Shown: positions 1 to 6,010 of the stretch, piece after piece
Layout: the number at the start of each line of letters is the position of its first letter
Position numbering within the stretch: position 1 is the first letter of the stretch
From: Candidatus Gastranaerophilales bacterium
GTDB taxonomy: Bacteria; Cyanobacteriota; Vampirovibrionia; Gastranaerophilales; Gastranaerophilaceae
Direction of reading: 5' to 3'
Assembly (NCBI GenBank): GCA_910587375.1
Contig: CAJULR010000035.1
Location: 62,001-126,000, forward strand
DNA: 64,000 nucleotides
Program-made: the position numbers and the translations under genes
Notes under the pieces: model-generated
The model's database searches: none
The model's input: only the letters and a program-made list of their open reading frames with translations
Told to the model about the DNA's origin: nothing

Positions 1-24
1 AATGCTATTTTTAGAATATATGTT

Positions 25-378
25 TTAATCAATAGATTTATGGAAATCATCAGGTTTCAAATTCACAAAATCCAAAAGCATTTTGTGAACTATGCATAAT
101 TGCGAATCCGTCATGCTTTCTAAAATTTTTACTACCCCATTAATTTTATCCACATCAGGTAAATCATCAAATACAAAAAGCTGCCACGACTCAACCCCAA
201 GTGCCTCGCATAACTTTGGAAGTTTGGCAAACGAAATGTTATTTTTGCCGTTTTCGATATAGCTAAGAGTGCTTGGTTCAATTCCCAATAAAGGTGCTAA
301 ATCTTCTTGTGTTAAACGCGCAAGGTTTCGAAAATACCGTACTCTGTTTCCAAAATTTATGCTGAATTTGTTTTTCAT
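25..378 (-). CDS. XRE-family helix-turn-helix regulator
   Basis: This is a 117-residue DNA-binding protein. Residues 10-70 form a Cro/C1-type helix-turn-helix, seen in 'RYFRNLARLTQEDLAPLLG', 'SYIENGKNNIS' and 'LPKLCEALGV'. The C-terminal 45 residues are a small unassigned tail with no enzyme motif. The upstream region (392-450) carries two perfect palindromes, which suggests autoregulation. There is no clear Shine-Dalgarno site before the ATG. It has the size of a stand-alone transcriptional regulator; it could also be an orphan antitoxin, but no toxin gene lies beside it. Identity as a DNA-binding regulator is secure, the target is unknown. Confidence 0.8.
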   Translation of the reverse strand: MKNKFSINFGNRVRYFRNLARLTQEDLAPLLGIEPSTLSYIENGKNNISFAKLPKLCEALGVESWQLFVFDDLPDVDKINGVVKILESMTDSQLCIVHKMLLDFVNLKPDDFHKSID

Positions 379-391
379 AATATCTATTCAC

Positions 392-450
392 AAATTAGCT
401 AATTTTTGAACATTAGACAATACATATATTAACCATTATTTGGTTAATAT
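392..450. promoter_or_regulatory. Palindromic operator candidates upstream of XRE gene
   Basis: Bases 392-405 form a perfect 14-base palindrome (AAATTAGCTAATTT). Bases 426-434 and 442-450 form a perfect 9-base inverted repeat (ATATTAACC / GGTTAATAT) with a 7-base spacer. Both lie just upstream of the XRE gene that reads leftward from 378. Dimeric XRE repressors bind such dyads, so autoregulation is the natural inference. AT-rich sequence raises the chance of accidental palindromes, but a 9-bp arm containing ACC/GGT is less likely to be chance. Confidence 0.45.
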
Positions 451-587
451 TTTACAAACATAAATTGCATAATTAAGAAAAAGCAAAATCTAAAAGTCAC
501 AATATATATTTATATACCATTTTATGGTAAAATGTTACCCGAATAGGTAGTTGTTTATATATTAATTTAAGAATAAATTATAATTAT

Positions 588-650
588 CCTAAGCAAATTT
601 TTATGGTTTATCTTGCAACATAAACCCCGCCTATACAAGGCGGTTTTTTT
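588..650 (+). ncRNA. Possible small RNA ending in an intrinsic terminator
   Basis: A terminator-shaped element lies at 627-650: CCGCC (627-631), 7-base loop, GGCGG (639-643), then seven T. It follows directly on a second dyad, GGTTTA (605-610) with TAAACC (621-626). No gene on the plus strand ends before it. A TATAAT lies at 579-584 but the -35 region is weak. A short plus-strand RNA of about 60 bases starting near 590 would explain the orphan terminator. The rest of the 379-762 gap holds only AT-rich sequence, including a small dyad at 516-530. Confidence 0.25.
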
Positions 651-719
651 AATTTTAGTCAATAGCAAAACAATCGCAGCAAAAAACTGCAACCCGCAAG
701 ATAAGTATTACCAATCTTT

Positions 720-748
720 AAAACAACGCTTTAACCTTTTATTTCTTC
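720..748. repeat. 29-bp direct repeat, left copy
   Basis: This 29-base segment matches 1466-1494 at 27 of 29 positions in the same orientation. The two copies enclose the hicBA pair. The right copy contains the last codons and stop of the GtrA gene, so this left copy looks like a piece of that gene's 3' end left on the far side of the cassette. Confidence 0.7.
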
Positions 749-762
749 AAATAACTCAATAT

Positions 763-1149
763 TTATGAAGCTTCTTTGTCTAAGTAATTTTCAATTGCTT
801 CGTCAATAAGCCTGTTGATTGTCTTGTTTGAATTTTTTGCTTTTTTTGCAATTTGATAATGTTTTTCAGGCGTTGTTCTATATGTTATATTTCCTTTAAA
901 ATCACTATGTTTCAAGGGCTCGGGAATTTCATCATTATATTGCAAGGAACACATTATATAAGATTTCAAAGCGTCCTGTATCATAGCCTGCGCTTCTTCA
1001 AGGGTGTCACCATCTGACATACAGCCTTTGAGTTCTGCTATACTTGCAACATAGCAATTATCGATGTCTGACCATTCAAATTTATACGTCCAAGGCAAAC
1101 TTAAATAATACTCAAGATTTTTTTTATTTTTCATTCGTATATCCTTCAT
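763..1149 (-). CDS. hicB: HicB-family antitoxin
   Basis: This 128-residue protein has the two-part HicB layout. The N-terminal half is a degenerate RNase H-like domain (residues ~14-70, 'FEWSDIDNCYVASIAELKG', 'SDGDTLEEAQAMIQDALKSY'). The C-terminal half resembles a ribbon-helix-helix/Arc DNA-binding segment ('TYRTTPEKHYQIAKKAK', ending 'INRLIDEAIENYL'). HicB neutralises the HicA mRNA interferase and represses the operon. It lies downstream of hicA and overlaps its end by 26 bases; an internal ATG at 1134 would cut the overlap to 11. The pair sits between imperfect 29-bp direct repeats, consistent with an acquired cassette. Confidence 0.9.
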   Translation of the reverse strand: MKDIRMKNKKNLEYYLSLPWTYKFEWSDIDNCYVASIAELKGCMSDGDTLEEAQAMIQDALKSYIMCSLQYNDEIPEPLKHSDFKGNITYRTTPEKHYQIAKKAKNSNKTINRLIDEAIENYLDKEAS

Positions 1150-1375
1150 TAATTAACGCCTGTTGAATCAATTTCAAAGCATATTGTTTAATGGGCCCTT
1201 GGTAGCTGACAAGTGTAATTTTTTCACAACCTTTTTTCCTAAAGGTTTTGTGCGAGCTTCCGCCTTGCGGATATTCAGATACATAGCCAATATCAGTTAA
1301 TAATTTTTCAGCATCTTTAAAATCTATACTTTGCCCGTTTAAAATTTTTTGTATCAGCTTGTCACGCTTGCTCAT
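1124..1375 (-). CDS. hicA: HicA-family mRNA interferase toxin
   Basis: This 83-residue protein has a double-stranded-RNA-binding-like HicA fold: 'MSKRDKLIQKILNG' at the start and the signature 'GGSSHKTFRKKG', whose His is the catalytic residue in this family. It is predicted to cleave mRNA under stress. The reading frame is open further upstream, but I start it at the ATG at 1375 because a promoter with extended -10 box ends 7 bases before it and no ribosome site exists for the longer form. The mRNA would then be leaderless. hicB overlaps its 3' end. Confidence 0.88.
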   Translation of the reverse strand: MSKRDKLIQKILNGQSIDFKDAEKLLTDIGYVSEYPQGGSSHKTFRKKGCEKITLVSYQGPIKQYALKLIQQALINEGYTNEK

Positions 1376-1382
1376 ATTAATA

Positions 1383-1411
1383 ATGATAGCATAATGATAG
1401 CAAAAATTCAA
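1383..1411 (-). promoter_or_regulatory. hicAB promoter (leaderless) with tandem repeat
   Basis: Read on the minus strand: TTGAAT at 1411-1406, a 17-base spacer, then TATCAT at 1388-1383 preceded by TG-C (extended -10). Transcription would begin within a base or two of the hicA ATG at 1375. The decamer GCTATCATTA occurs twice in tandem (1401-1381 region), overlapping the -10 box, and could be the HicB operator. Confidence 0.45.
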
Positions 1412-1465
1412 TGTTCAAGGATTGACTAAAACGTTATAAGCGCAGATAAAATATATTTACCCAAT

Positions 1466-1494
1466 AAAACAACGTTTCAACCTTTTATTTCTTC
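1466..1494. repeat. 29-bp direct repeat, right copy
   Basis: This copy matches 720-748 at 27 of 29 positions. It overlaps the last codons and stop codon of the GtrA gene. With the left copy it brackets the hicBA pair, so the toxin-antitoxin cassette either inserted with duplication of the target or was captured by recombination between short repeats. Confidence 0.7.
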
Positions 1495-1982
1495 TCCACA
1501 AAAATAAAAGTTTTGAAGATTGTAAATGAAACAACCGCCATAGGAAGCACCAAAATAAGCTGTGCCAAATATTTGTTTAAATGCAGATTGTTCATAAGAA
1601 AGTTAAGGAAAAAGTTGTTCACAGAGAATGTGAAAACATAAGAGAGGAAAAATTTAAAAATAAGCCTGTTGTCCTTGTTTTTAAAGACAATTGAGCCTGT
1701 TGTTTTAAAATTCCAAAACACCCCTAAAATATATGAAATTAAAAGCGCATTTGAAGGCGAAAAAGAAAGAGTCACAAAAAGAGCATACATTGAATACCCA
1801 AAAAGCGTGTTTATTCCGCCCACAAAAAGAAATTTCACAAAACGCCTTTCGAGGTTTTGCAAAACACCCCAGCAAAATTTAGTATAAATCCAATCAAAAA
1901 TTTTAAAAAGCATAGAGCGTAAAGTGTTTTTCTTTCGCTCTATGCTTGTAAATATCGAATTTGTGGTTTCAGTATTGTTCAA
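1485..1982 (-). CDS. GtrA-family membrane protein
   Basis: This 165-residue protein is predicted to have four membrane helices and belongs to the GtrA/DPMS family ('RRFVKFLFVGGINTLFGYS', then 'ALLISYILGVFWNFKTTGSI'). GtrA-like proteins help move polyprenyl-linked sugars across, or act with glycosyltransferases in, the inner membrane during surface polysaccharide or teichoic-acid decoration. The start is a TTG at 1982, supported by AAAGGA 8 bases upstream. That site lies in the 16-base gap after rplA, so it is probably cotranscribed with the ribosomal genes, an unexpected partner. No glycosyltransferase is adjacent. Confidence 0.8.
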   Translation of the reverse strand: MNNTETTNSIFTSIERKKNTLRSMLFKIFDWIYTKFCWGVLQNLERRFVKFLFVGGINTLFGYSMYALFVTLSFSPSNALLISYILGVFWNFKTTGSIVFKNKDNRLIFKFFLSYVFTFSVNNFFLNFLMNNLHLNKYLAQLILVLPMAVVSFTIFKTFIFVEKK

Positions 1983-1998
1983 CGATAATTCCTTTGAA

Positions 1999-2724
1999 CT
2001 AACCTACATATTCCTTAATTTCAGTTGCAAGGTTTTTGGAATCAAGTTTAATTCCAGGGCCCATTGTGGTTGTAAGATAAGCTGATTTAATGTATGTACC
2101 TTTTGCAGCAGAGGGTTTTGCCTTAATAATAGCGTCTGCCAAAGTTGCAAAGTTTTTGATTAAATCTTCTTTTGTAAATTTAATCTTACCAATCGGCACG
2201 TGAACCATCCCTTGTTTGTCTGCTCTGAATTCAACCTTACCTGCTTTAGCGTCTTTAACGGCCTTAGCAACATCAGTTGTAACTGTTCCTGTTTTCGGGT
2301 TTGGCATTAAGCCTTTAGGACCAAGCACGCGGCCCAATTTTCCTAAAGGAGCCATCATATCAGGCGTTGCAATTAATGTATCAAATTCAAACCAGCCGCC
2401 TGCAATTTTATCGATAATATCTTCAGCACCAGCTTCATCAGCACCTGCTGCTTTAGCGTCAGCTGCCTTATCAGCCTTTGCAATAACGCAAACACGAACC
2501 GTCTTACCAAGACCAGCAGGAAGAACGGTGGTTGATCTGATTTGTTGATCAGCATGTTTTACGTCAATACCTAATCTCATATGGCATTCAACGGTTTCAT
2601 CGAATTTTGCAGTTTCTGCTGAAATTTTTTGAAGCATTTCGATTGCGCCAAGGGCTGTTGCCGGCTGTTCAAAACCTTCAAGCATTTCTTTTATTTTTGT
2701 TTGTTTTTTGGTTAATTTTGACAT
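1999..2724 (-). CDS. rplA: 50S ribosomal protein L1
   Basis: L1 forms the mobile L1 stalk of the large subunit near the tRNA exit site and in many bacteria represses its own operon. The family signature 'LGRVLGPKGLMPNPKTGTV' is intact. I start at the ATG at 2724 because AAAGGAG lies 5-11 bases before it, giving 241 residues, close to the usual 230; a longer frame back to 2766 would put the ribosome site inside the gene. It follows rplK on the same strand and shares with it an 18-base leader segment. The usual rplJ and rplL do not follow; gtrA does. Confidence 0.97.
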   Translation of the reverse strand: MSKLTKKQTKIKEMLEGFEQPATALGAIEMLQKISAETAKFDETVECHMRLGIDVKHADQQIRSTTVLPAGLGKTVRVCVIAKADKAADAKAAGADEAGAEDIIDKIAGGWFEFDTLIATPDMMAPLGKLGRVLGPKGLMPNPKTGTVTTDVAKAVKDAKAGKVEFRADKQGMVHVPIGKIKFTKEDLIKNFATLADAIIKAKPSAAKGTYIKSAYLTTTMGPGIKLDSKNLATEIKEYVG

Positions 2725-2836
2725 TTTTTCTCCTTTCGTGGTAGTAACGGCAGCCTTCTTGCCCATTTTTACCTTTTAGTACCCGCTTCTTGAAGCCTTG
2801 GGCCAAAGGCAAAGGCAATCTGCCTCCCAACTTTAA

Positions 2837-3271
2837 CTATTCAGCAACAGTAACGCCCATTGCTCTTGCTGTACCTTTAATCATTTCAACAGCAGCTTCC
2901 ATTGAAGTTGCATTCAAATCTTCCATTTTGGTTTTTGCAATTTCTTCTAATTGCGCTTTTGTAATCTGTGCAACCTTTGTTTTGTTTGGCGCAGCAGAAC
3001 CTTTTGGAAGGTTTAGAGCTTTTTTAATTAAAACCGCAGCCGGCGGTGATTTTGTAACAAATGTAAAGCTTCTGTCTTCGTAAACATCAATAACTACAGG
3101 AATGATATAACCTGCTTGAGATTGGGTTCTTTCGTTAAATTGTTTACAAAAATCCATAATGTTTACGCCCTTTTGGCCTAAAGCAGGACCAACCGGAGGC
3201 GACGGATTAGCTTTTCCGGCTTCAATTTGAAGCTTGATTTTACCGGTTACTTTCTTGTTGTTTGGTGCCAT
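2837..3271 (-). CDS. rplK: 50S ribosomal protein L11
   Basis: L11 binds 23S rRNA helices 43/44 at the GTPase-associated centre. The 144-residue length is normal and the N-terminal Pro-rich segment 'AGKANPSPPVGPALGQKG' is the family hallmark. The ribosome site AAAGGAG lies about 8 bases before the ATG. It sits between nusG (upstream) and rplA (downstream), the standard bacterial order. The 82-base gap to nusG contains a strong two-part hairpin (3299-3338) that could be the site of feedback by L1 or L11. Confidence 0.98.
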   Translation of the reverse strand: MAPNNKKVTGKIKLQIEAGKANPSPPVGPALGQKGVNIMDFCKQFNERTQSQAGYIIPVVIDVYEDRSFTFVTKSPPAAVLIKKALNLPKGSAAPNKTKVAQITKAQLEEIAKTKMEDLNATSMEAAVEMIKGTARAMGVTVAE

Positions 3272-3298
3272 TTTATTTTTCTCCTTTCGTGGTCAGAC

Positions 3299-3338
3299 GG
3301 GCATATCTTCGTGTCTTTTATGGCCGACACAAATGCCC
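3299..3338 (-). promoter_or_regulatory. Two-part hairpin in rplK leader
   Basis: On the minus strand GGGCAT (3338-3333) pairs with ATGCCC (3304-3299), and inside it GTGTC (3330-3326) pairs with GACAC (3315-3311). The two helices are separated by an asymmetric internal loop of 2 bases on one side and 6 on the other. L1 recognises two helices flanking an asymmetric loop in rRNA and in its mRNA, so this position and shape fit a feedback site for the rplK-rplA operon. I cannot show the specific L1-contact bases. Confidence 0.4.
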
Positions 3339-3353
3339 TTCCACTATTTTTAT

Positions 3354-3986
3354 TTATACTTTTTGAATTTGTTTATATTCTAATTCCACAGGGGTTTCAC
3401 GGCCAAAGATGGAAACCATAGCCCTGAGTTTTGATTTATCAGGATAAACTTCTGTAATATCCCCGATAAATTCGGCAAACGGCCCTGAAATAATTCTAAC
3501 TTTATCCCCAACTTTAACATCAAGTTCAATCTTAGGAGCTGAAGCTTGGCCTCTGTGAATAATCTTTTTAATTTCAGAATCTTTTGCAGGAATTGGCTTT
3601 TTGGAAGAGCCTACAAACTTTGTAACCCCTGCTGTGTGGCGGACAACATACCAGGAATCATCGTCCATAATCATCTCAACCAAAACATAGCCCGGGAATA
3701 TTTTTTCTTCTTTTTCGGATTTTTTCCCGCCCTTAACCTGAGTGATAGTTTTTTGGGGAACTTCAATTCTGAAAATCTTTTCGCCCATGTTCATATATTC
3801 AACACGCTTTTCAAGGTTCACTTTCACCTTGTTTTCATGCCCTGAATATGTATGAACAACATACCACCTTTTTTTAGGTTCTTTATTGGATTTAAAATCA
3901 GGCTTTTCTTCCTTTTCGCTGATTTTTACATCCTCAATTTCGGGGGTTAAATTATCTTTTTCATCAAACATTTCGTTTTCTTTCAT
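3354..3986 (-). CDS. nusG: Transcription termination/antitermination protein NusG
   Basis: NusG binds RNA polymerase and couples it to the ribosome or Rho. The NGN domain starts near residue 41 ('RWYVVHTYSGHENKVK'), and the KOW domain covers the last ~55 residues ('VKVGDKVRIISGPFAEFIG'). At 210 residues it carries a ~38-residue acidic/lysine-rich N-terminal extension beyond the usual ~180. AAAGGA lies about 8 bases before the ATG at 3986, supporting this start and so the extension. It lies between secE and rplK as in most bacteria. Confidence 0.96.
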   Translation of the reverse strand: MKENEMFDEKDNLTPEIEDVKISEKEEKPDFKSNKEPKKRWYVVHTYSGHENKVKVNLEKRVEYMNMGEKIFRIEVPQKTITQVKGGKKSEKEEKIFPGYVLVEMIMDDDSWYVVRHTAGVTKFVGSSKKPIPAKDSEIKKIIHRGQASAPKIELDVKVGDKVRIISGPFAEFIGDITEVYPDKSKLRAMVSIFGRETPVELEYKQIQKV

Positions 3987-4003
3987 CTATTCAATCCTTT
4001 TAT

Positions 4004-4237
4004 TTACCTTAGGGGAATTAATCCGAGCAAACCCTTAAAAATTATGTCCATTAAGTAAACAATGACAGTAAAAGCAATTACAACAAAAAGCACAATGCCT
4101 GTTTCAACAATTATCTGGTGTTTTTCAGGCCAGGTAACCTTGCCCCATTCTGCCTTTACACCTTTGAAATAATTTTTAAAACCATCCGTGATTGTTGCCT
4201 TTTCGTCTTTTTTGATTTTTGTATTGGAATTTGCCAT
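4004..4237 (-). CDS. secE: Protein translocase subunit SecE
   Basis: SecE is the clamp subunit of the SecYEG channel. This is the short 77-residue, single-helix type: a soluble N-terminal segment with 'FKGVKAEWGKVTWPEK' (the conserved cytoplasmic amphipathic element) followed by one hydrophobic span from about residue 46 to 66. It lies between tRNA-Trp and nusG, the usual order. AAGGAAG upstream of the ATG acts as the ribosome site. Confidence 0.95.
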   Translation of the reverse strand: MANSNTKIKKDEKATITDGFKNYFKGVKAEWGKVTWPEKHQIIVETGIVLFVVIAFTVIVYLMDIIFKGLLGLIPLR

Positions 4238-4277
4238 TTGTCTTCCTTTATAAAGTTTATGAGGTTTTTACACAATT

Positions 4278-4350
4278 CGCGCCCTGAAGGACTCGAACCC
4301 TCGACATCCGGTTTTGGAGACCGACGTTCTACCAACTGAACTAAGGACGC
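4278..4350 (-). tRNA. trnW: tRNA-Trp (CCA anticodon)
   Basis: The minus strand folds as a cloverleaf: acceptor GCGTCCT (4350-4344) pairs with AGGGCGC (4285-4279) with one G-U pair, discriminator G at 4278. The anticodon loop reads CTCCAAA between GTCGGT and ACCGGAT arms, giving anticodon CCA. The T-arm GGTTCGAGTC is intact. The 3' CCA is not encoded. The position between rpmG and secE is the common bacterial arrangement. Confidence 0.97.
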
Positions 4351-4418
4351 AAGAACTGTGCATATTATACTCTTAATCGTTTATTGACCACTTATAAAAG
4401 CAGTCAAATCGGGAAATG

Positions 4419-4586
4419 TTATTTTGTTTCCTTGTGTACAGTGTGTCTGTTACATCTTGGACAGTGTTTTTTCATTTCCATTCTGTCTTTGTTGGTTTTT
4501 TTGTTCTTTGTTGTTGTATAGTTTCTTTCCTTGCAATCTTCGCATGCAAGAACAACCATTCTGTCGTTTTTACCTTTAATTCCCAT
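4419..4586 (-). CDS. rpmG: 50S ribosomal protein L33
   Basis: This 55-residue gene begins at the ATG at 4586 with AAGGAG 6 bases upstream and ends with TAA at 4419. The protein starts MGIKGKNDRMVVLACEDC and contains two CxxC pairs (CEDC and CPRC), the zinc-binding pattern of the C+ form of L33. L33 sits near the tRNA exit site. It precedes tRNA-Trp-secE-nusG, as in many bacteria. It is short enough to be missed by length-limited gene finding. Confidence 0.96.
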   Translation of the reverse strand: MGIKGKNDRMVVLACEDCKERNYTTTKNKKTNKDRMEMKKHCPRCNRHTVHKETK

Positions 4587-4649
4587 TGTTTCTCCTTGTC
4601 TTTATTAGGGAAATAGCCTAAATTACTTAACTGATTTTAAAGCCTATTA

Positions 4650-4673
4650 AAAAATGCCCCTATGGACATTTTT
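4650..4673. terminator. Weak hairpin upstream of rpmG
   Basis: AAAAATG (4650-4656) pairs with CATTTTT (4667-4673) across a 10-base loop. It lies 64 bases upstream of rpmG and could end leftward transcription arriving from the small reading frame at 4816-5043, or rightward transcription. The stem is AT-rich and only moderately convincing. Confidence 0.3.
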
Positions 4674-4815
4674 CCTTGATTATATTATCTATGCTTCAAT
4701 TGTAACAGGAACAAAATATTTGTAAAGCCCATGCCCCCTTTGAATTTTAACGAATTTGAAATAAAAAACTTCAATTCTGCCACCAACATTTGTAAACTTT
4801 AATATATGTACAATG

Positions 4816-5043
4816 TCAAAGCATATACCCACTGCGCACTCTTTTGGACTCTTTTTTGAGCAAGAATATTACAAAAAAGCAAAGTATATTATAAATTGGC
4901 TTCAAATGCCAAACAGTTCGTTTTTCATAAAATTCTAATTTATTCAATATTTCCAAAAGTTCGACACATTTTGTATCGAGTTTTTCTATATTATATTTTT
5001 TAAGAGCTTCCTGATAAAGTTTCACTTCGCACTTCATTTCCAA
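4816..5043 (-). CDS. Hypothetical small protein, doubtful
   Basis: A 75-residue frame with an N-terminal charged helical part ('YQEALKKYNIEKLDTKCVEL') and a short hydrophobic stretch ('ILCFFVIFLLKK') near residues 53-64. I recognise no family. There is no strong ribosome site before the ATG. A good inverted repeat lies 10 bases upstream (5053-5079). It may be a real small membrane-tethered protein or a chance frame in an otherwise gene-free stretch. Confidence 0.3.
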   Translation of the reverse strand: MEMKCEVKLYQEALKKYNIEKLDTKCVELLEILNKLEFYEKRTVWHLKPIYNILCFFVIFLLKKESKRVRSGYML

Positions 5044-5052
5044 GGTTTAAGG

Positions 5053-5079
5053 AAGACAGGAAACAATATTTCCTGTCTT
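5053..5079. terminator. 11-bp inverted repeat
   Basis: AAGACAGGAAA (5053-5063) pairs perfectly with TTTCCTGTCTT (5069-5079) across a 5-base loop. There is no long T run on either side, so it may be a weak terminator, an mRNA-stability hairpin or a protein-binding site between the small frame at 4816-5043 and the XRE gene at 5226. Confidence 0.4.
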
Positions 5080-5225
5080 ATATTCTGGAATTAAATCTTT
5101 CTATTTTATATTAATATTTTTTATCAATTTTGTAAAGTCTTTATACACATGGTTTTCAGACGTATTTTTATACGTGACTATTTGTCGGTAGATGACAACT
5201 AGTAACGGTTACATAATTATAAATT

Positions 5226-5465
5226 ATGAAAACAAAAATTCGACTTAAGAAGAAAATATTAAAAAATTTAGGAGCGAAGGTAAAATATTTTCGTAATCTT
5301 AAGGGAATTTCACAAGAAACACTCGCGTTTCAAATCGGAGTAGACAGGACCTACATTGGTGCCATAGAACAAGGTACAAGAAGCCCCTCGGTTTATTGCT
5401 TATTTATAATTGCAAATGCACTGAATATATCTTTAAGCGAACTTTTTAATATAACAATTGAATAA
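5226..5465 (+). CDS. XRE-family helix-turn-helix protein
   Basis: This 79-residue protein is almost entirely a Cro/C1-type helix-turn-helix: 'GAKVKYFRNLKGISQETLAFQIGVDRTYIG' is cut here to its core 'RNLKGISQETLAFQIG', followed by 'IEQGTRSPSVYCLFIIANAL' and 'SLSELF'. No ligand-binding domain is present, so it is a minimal DNA-binding protein. CATAAT at 5212-5217 lies 8 bases before the ATG and no ribosome site is seen, so the mRNA may be leaderless. A small dyad (ACGTAT-TTTT-ATACGT, 5160-5175) upstream is an operator candidate. Its distance from the VYGI-repeat gene makes a role in that locus possible but unproven. Confidence 0.8.
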   Translation: MKTKIRLKKKILKNLGAKVKYFRNLKGISQETLAFQIGVDRTYIGAIEQGTRSPSVYCLFIIANALNISLSELFNITIE

Positions 5466-5480
5466 CATAATAATCACAAA

Positions 5481-5504
5481 AAACCCCTAAAAAATCAGGG
5501 GTTT
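5481..5504 (-). terminator. Intrinsic terminator after VYGI-repeat gene
   Basis: AAACCCCT (5481-5488) pairs with AGGGGTTT (5497-5504). On the minus strand the stem is followed by T residues (complement of 5475-5480), so it ends the repeat-protein transcript; on the plus strand a T tract follows at 5511-5517, so it can serve the XRE gene as well. Confidence 0.75.
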
Positions 5505-5557
5505 AATCAATTTTTTTATAAAAACTTTTCTATAAAAGCTTTGCTTGTAAACATTGT

Positions 5558-5872
5558 CTACTGTTGCCCGCCAGGCATTTGAATTCCATAAACTTTGCCA
5601 ACTTCAGGGCTGTTTGTTCGAACAAACGTGTCAGGCCCCGCCTGCGGAGTTTGAATTCCATATACAGCATACATTCCAGGTTGCGCCTGCGGCACAAACA
5701 TATCCTGCGCCGGCTGCAAAATCCCATATACCATCTGCGCTTGCGGCACTTGCGGCGGAACAACATTTTGCGCTTGCCCCGGTCCTTGTGGTTTTGCAAT
5801 TCCATAAACTGCCATAGCCTCGGGTACATTATTTTGATTATTGTAAAAGCCGCCGTTATATCCAATGCTCAT
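5558..5872 (-). CDS. VYGI-repeat protein, candidate modified-peptide precursor
   Basis: This 104-residue Pro/Gln/Gly-rich protein contains the motif VYGIxxP four times, at residues 22-28, 48-54, 70-76 and 94-100, spaced 26, 22 and 24 residues apart. It has no Cys, no Trp, no signal peptide and no membrane segment, and looks unstructured. The start at 5872 is fixed by AAGGAG upstream; the longer frame to 5926 would lack one. It is divergent from a radical SAM/SPASM enzyme, 138 bases away. In known spliceotide systems (PlpA/PlpX of Pleurocapsa) the enzyme acts at an X-Tyr-Gly motif; all four repeats here are Val-Tyr-Gly. A substrate role is inference; no Nif11- or NHLP-type leader is recognisable. 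Confidence 0.7.
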   Translation of the reverse strand: MSIGYNGGFYNNQNNVPEAMAVYGIAKPQGPGQAQNVVPPQVPQAQMVYGILQPAQDMFVPQAQPGMYAVYGIQTPQAGPDTFVRTNSPEVGKVYGIQMPGGQQ

Positions 5873-6010
5873 AAAAATATTCTCCTTGTGTATATATAAA
5901 CACCGGAAAGCAGAATTTTTTGCCATTTTTGCTTATATACTTCATAAAAATGAAATAAAACTACACACTTGTTGATATAATAAAACCTATAATCTGAGAT
6001 GGAGAAATAT

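Noticed and set aside
2216..2548. 110-residue frame opposite rplA
   Set aside because: Antisense shadow of a highly biased ribosomal gene; Ala/Ser/Pro composition is a reflection of rplA codons.
5564..5899. Arg/Leu-rich frames opposite the VYGI-repeat gene
   Set aside because: Antisense shadows produced by the repeated Pro/Gln codons; no ribosome site.
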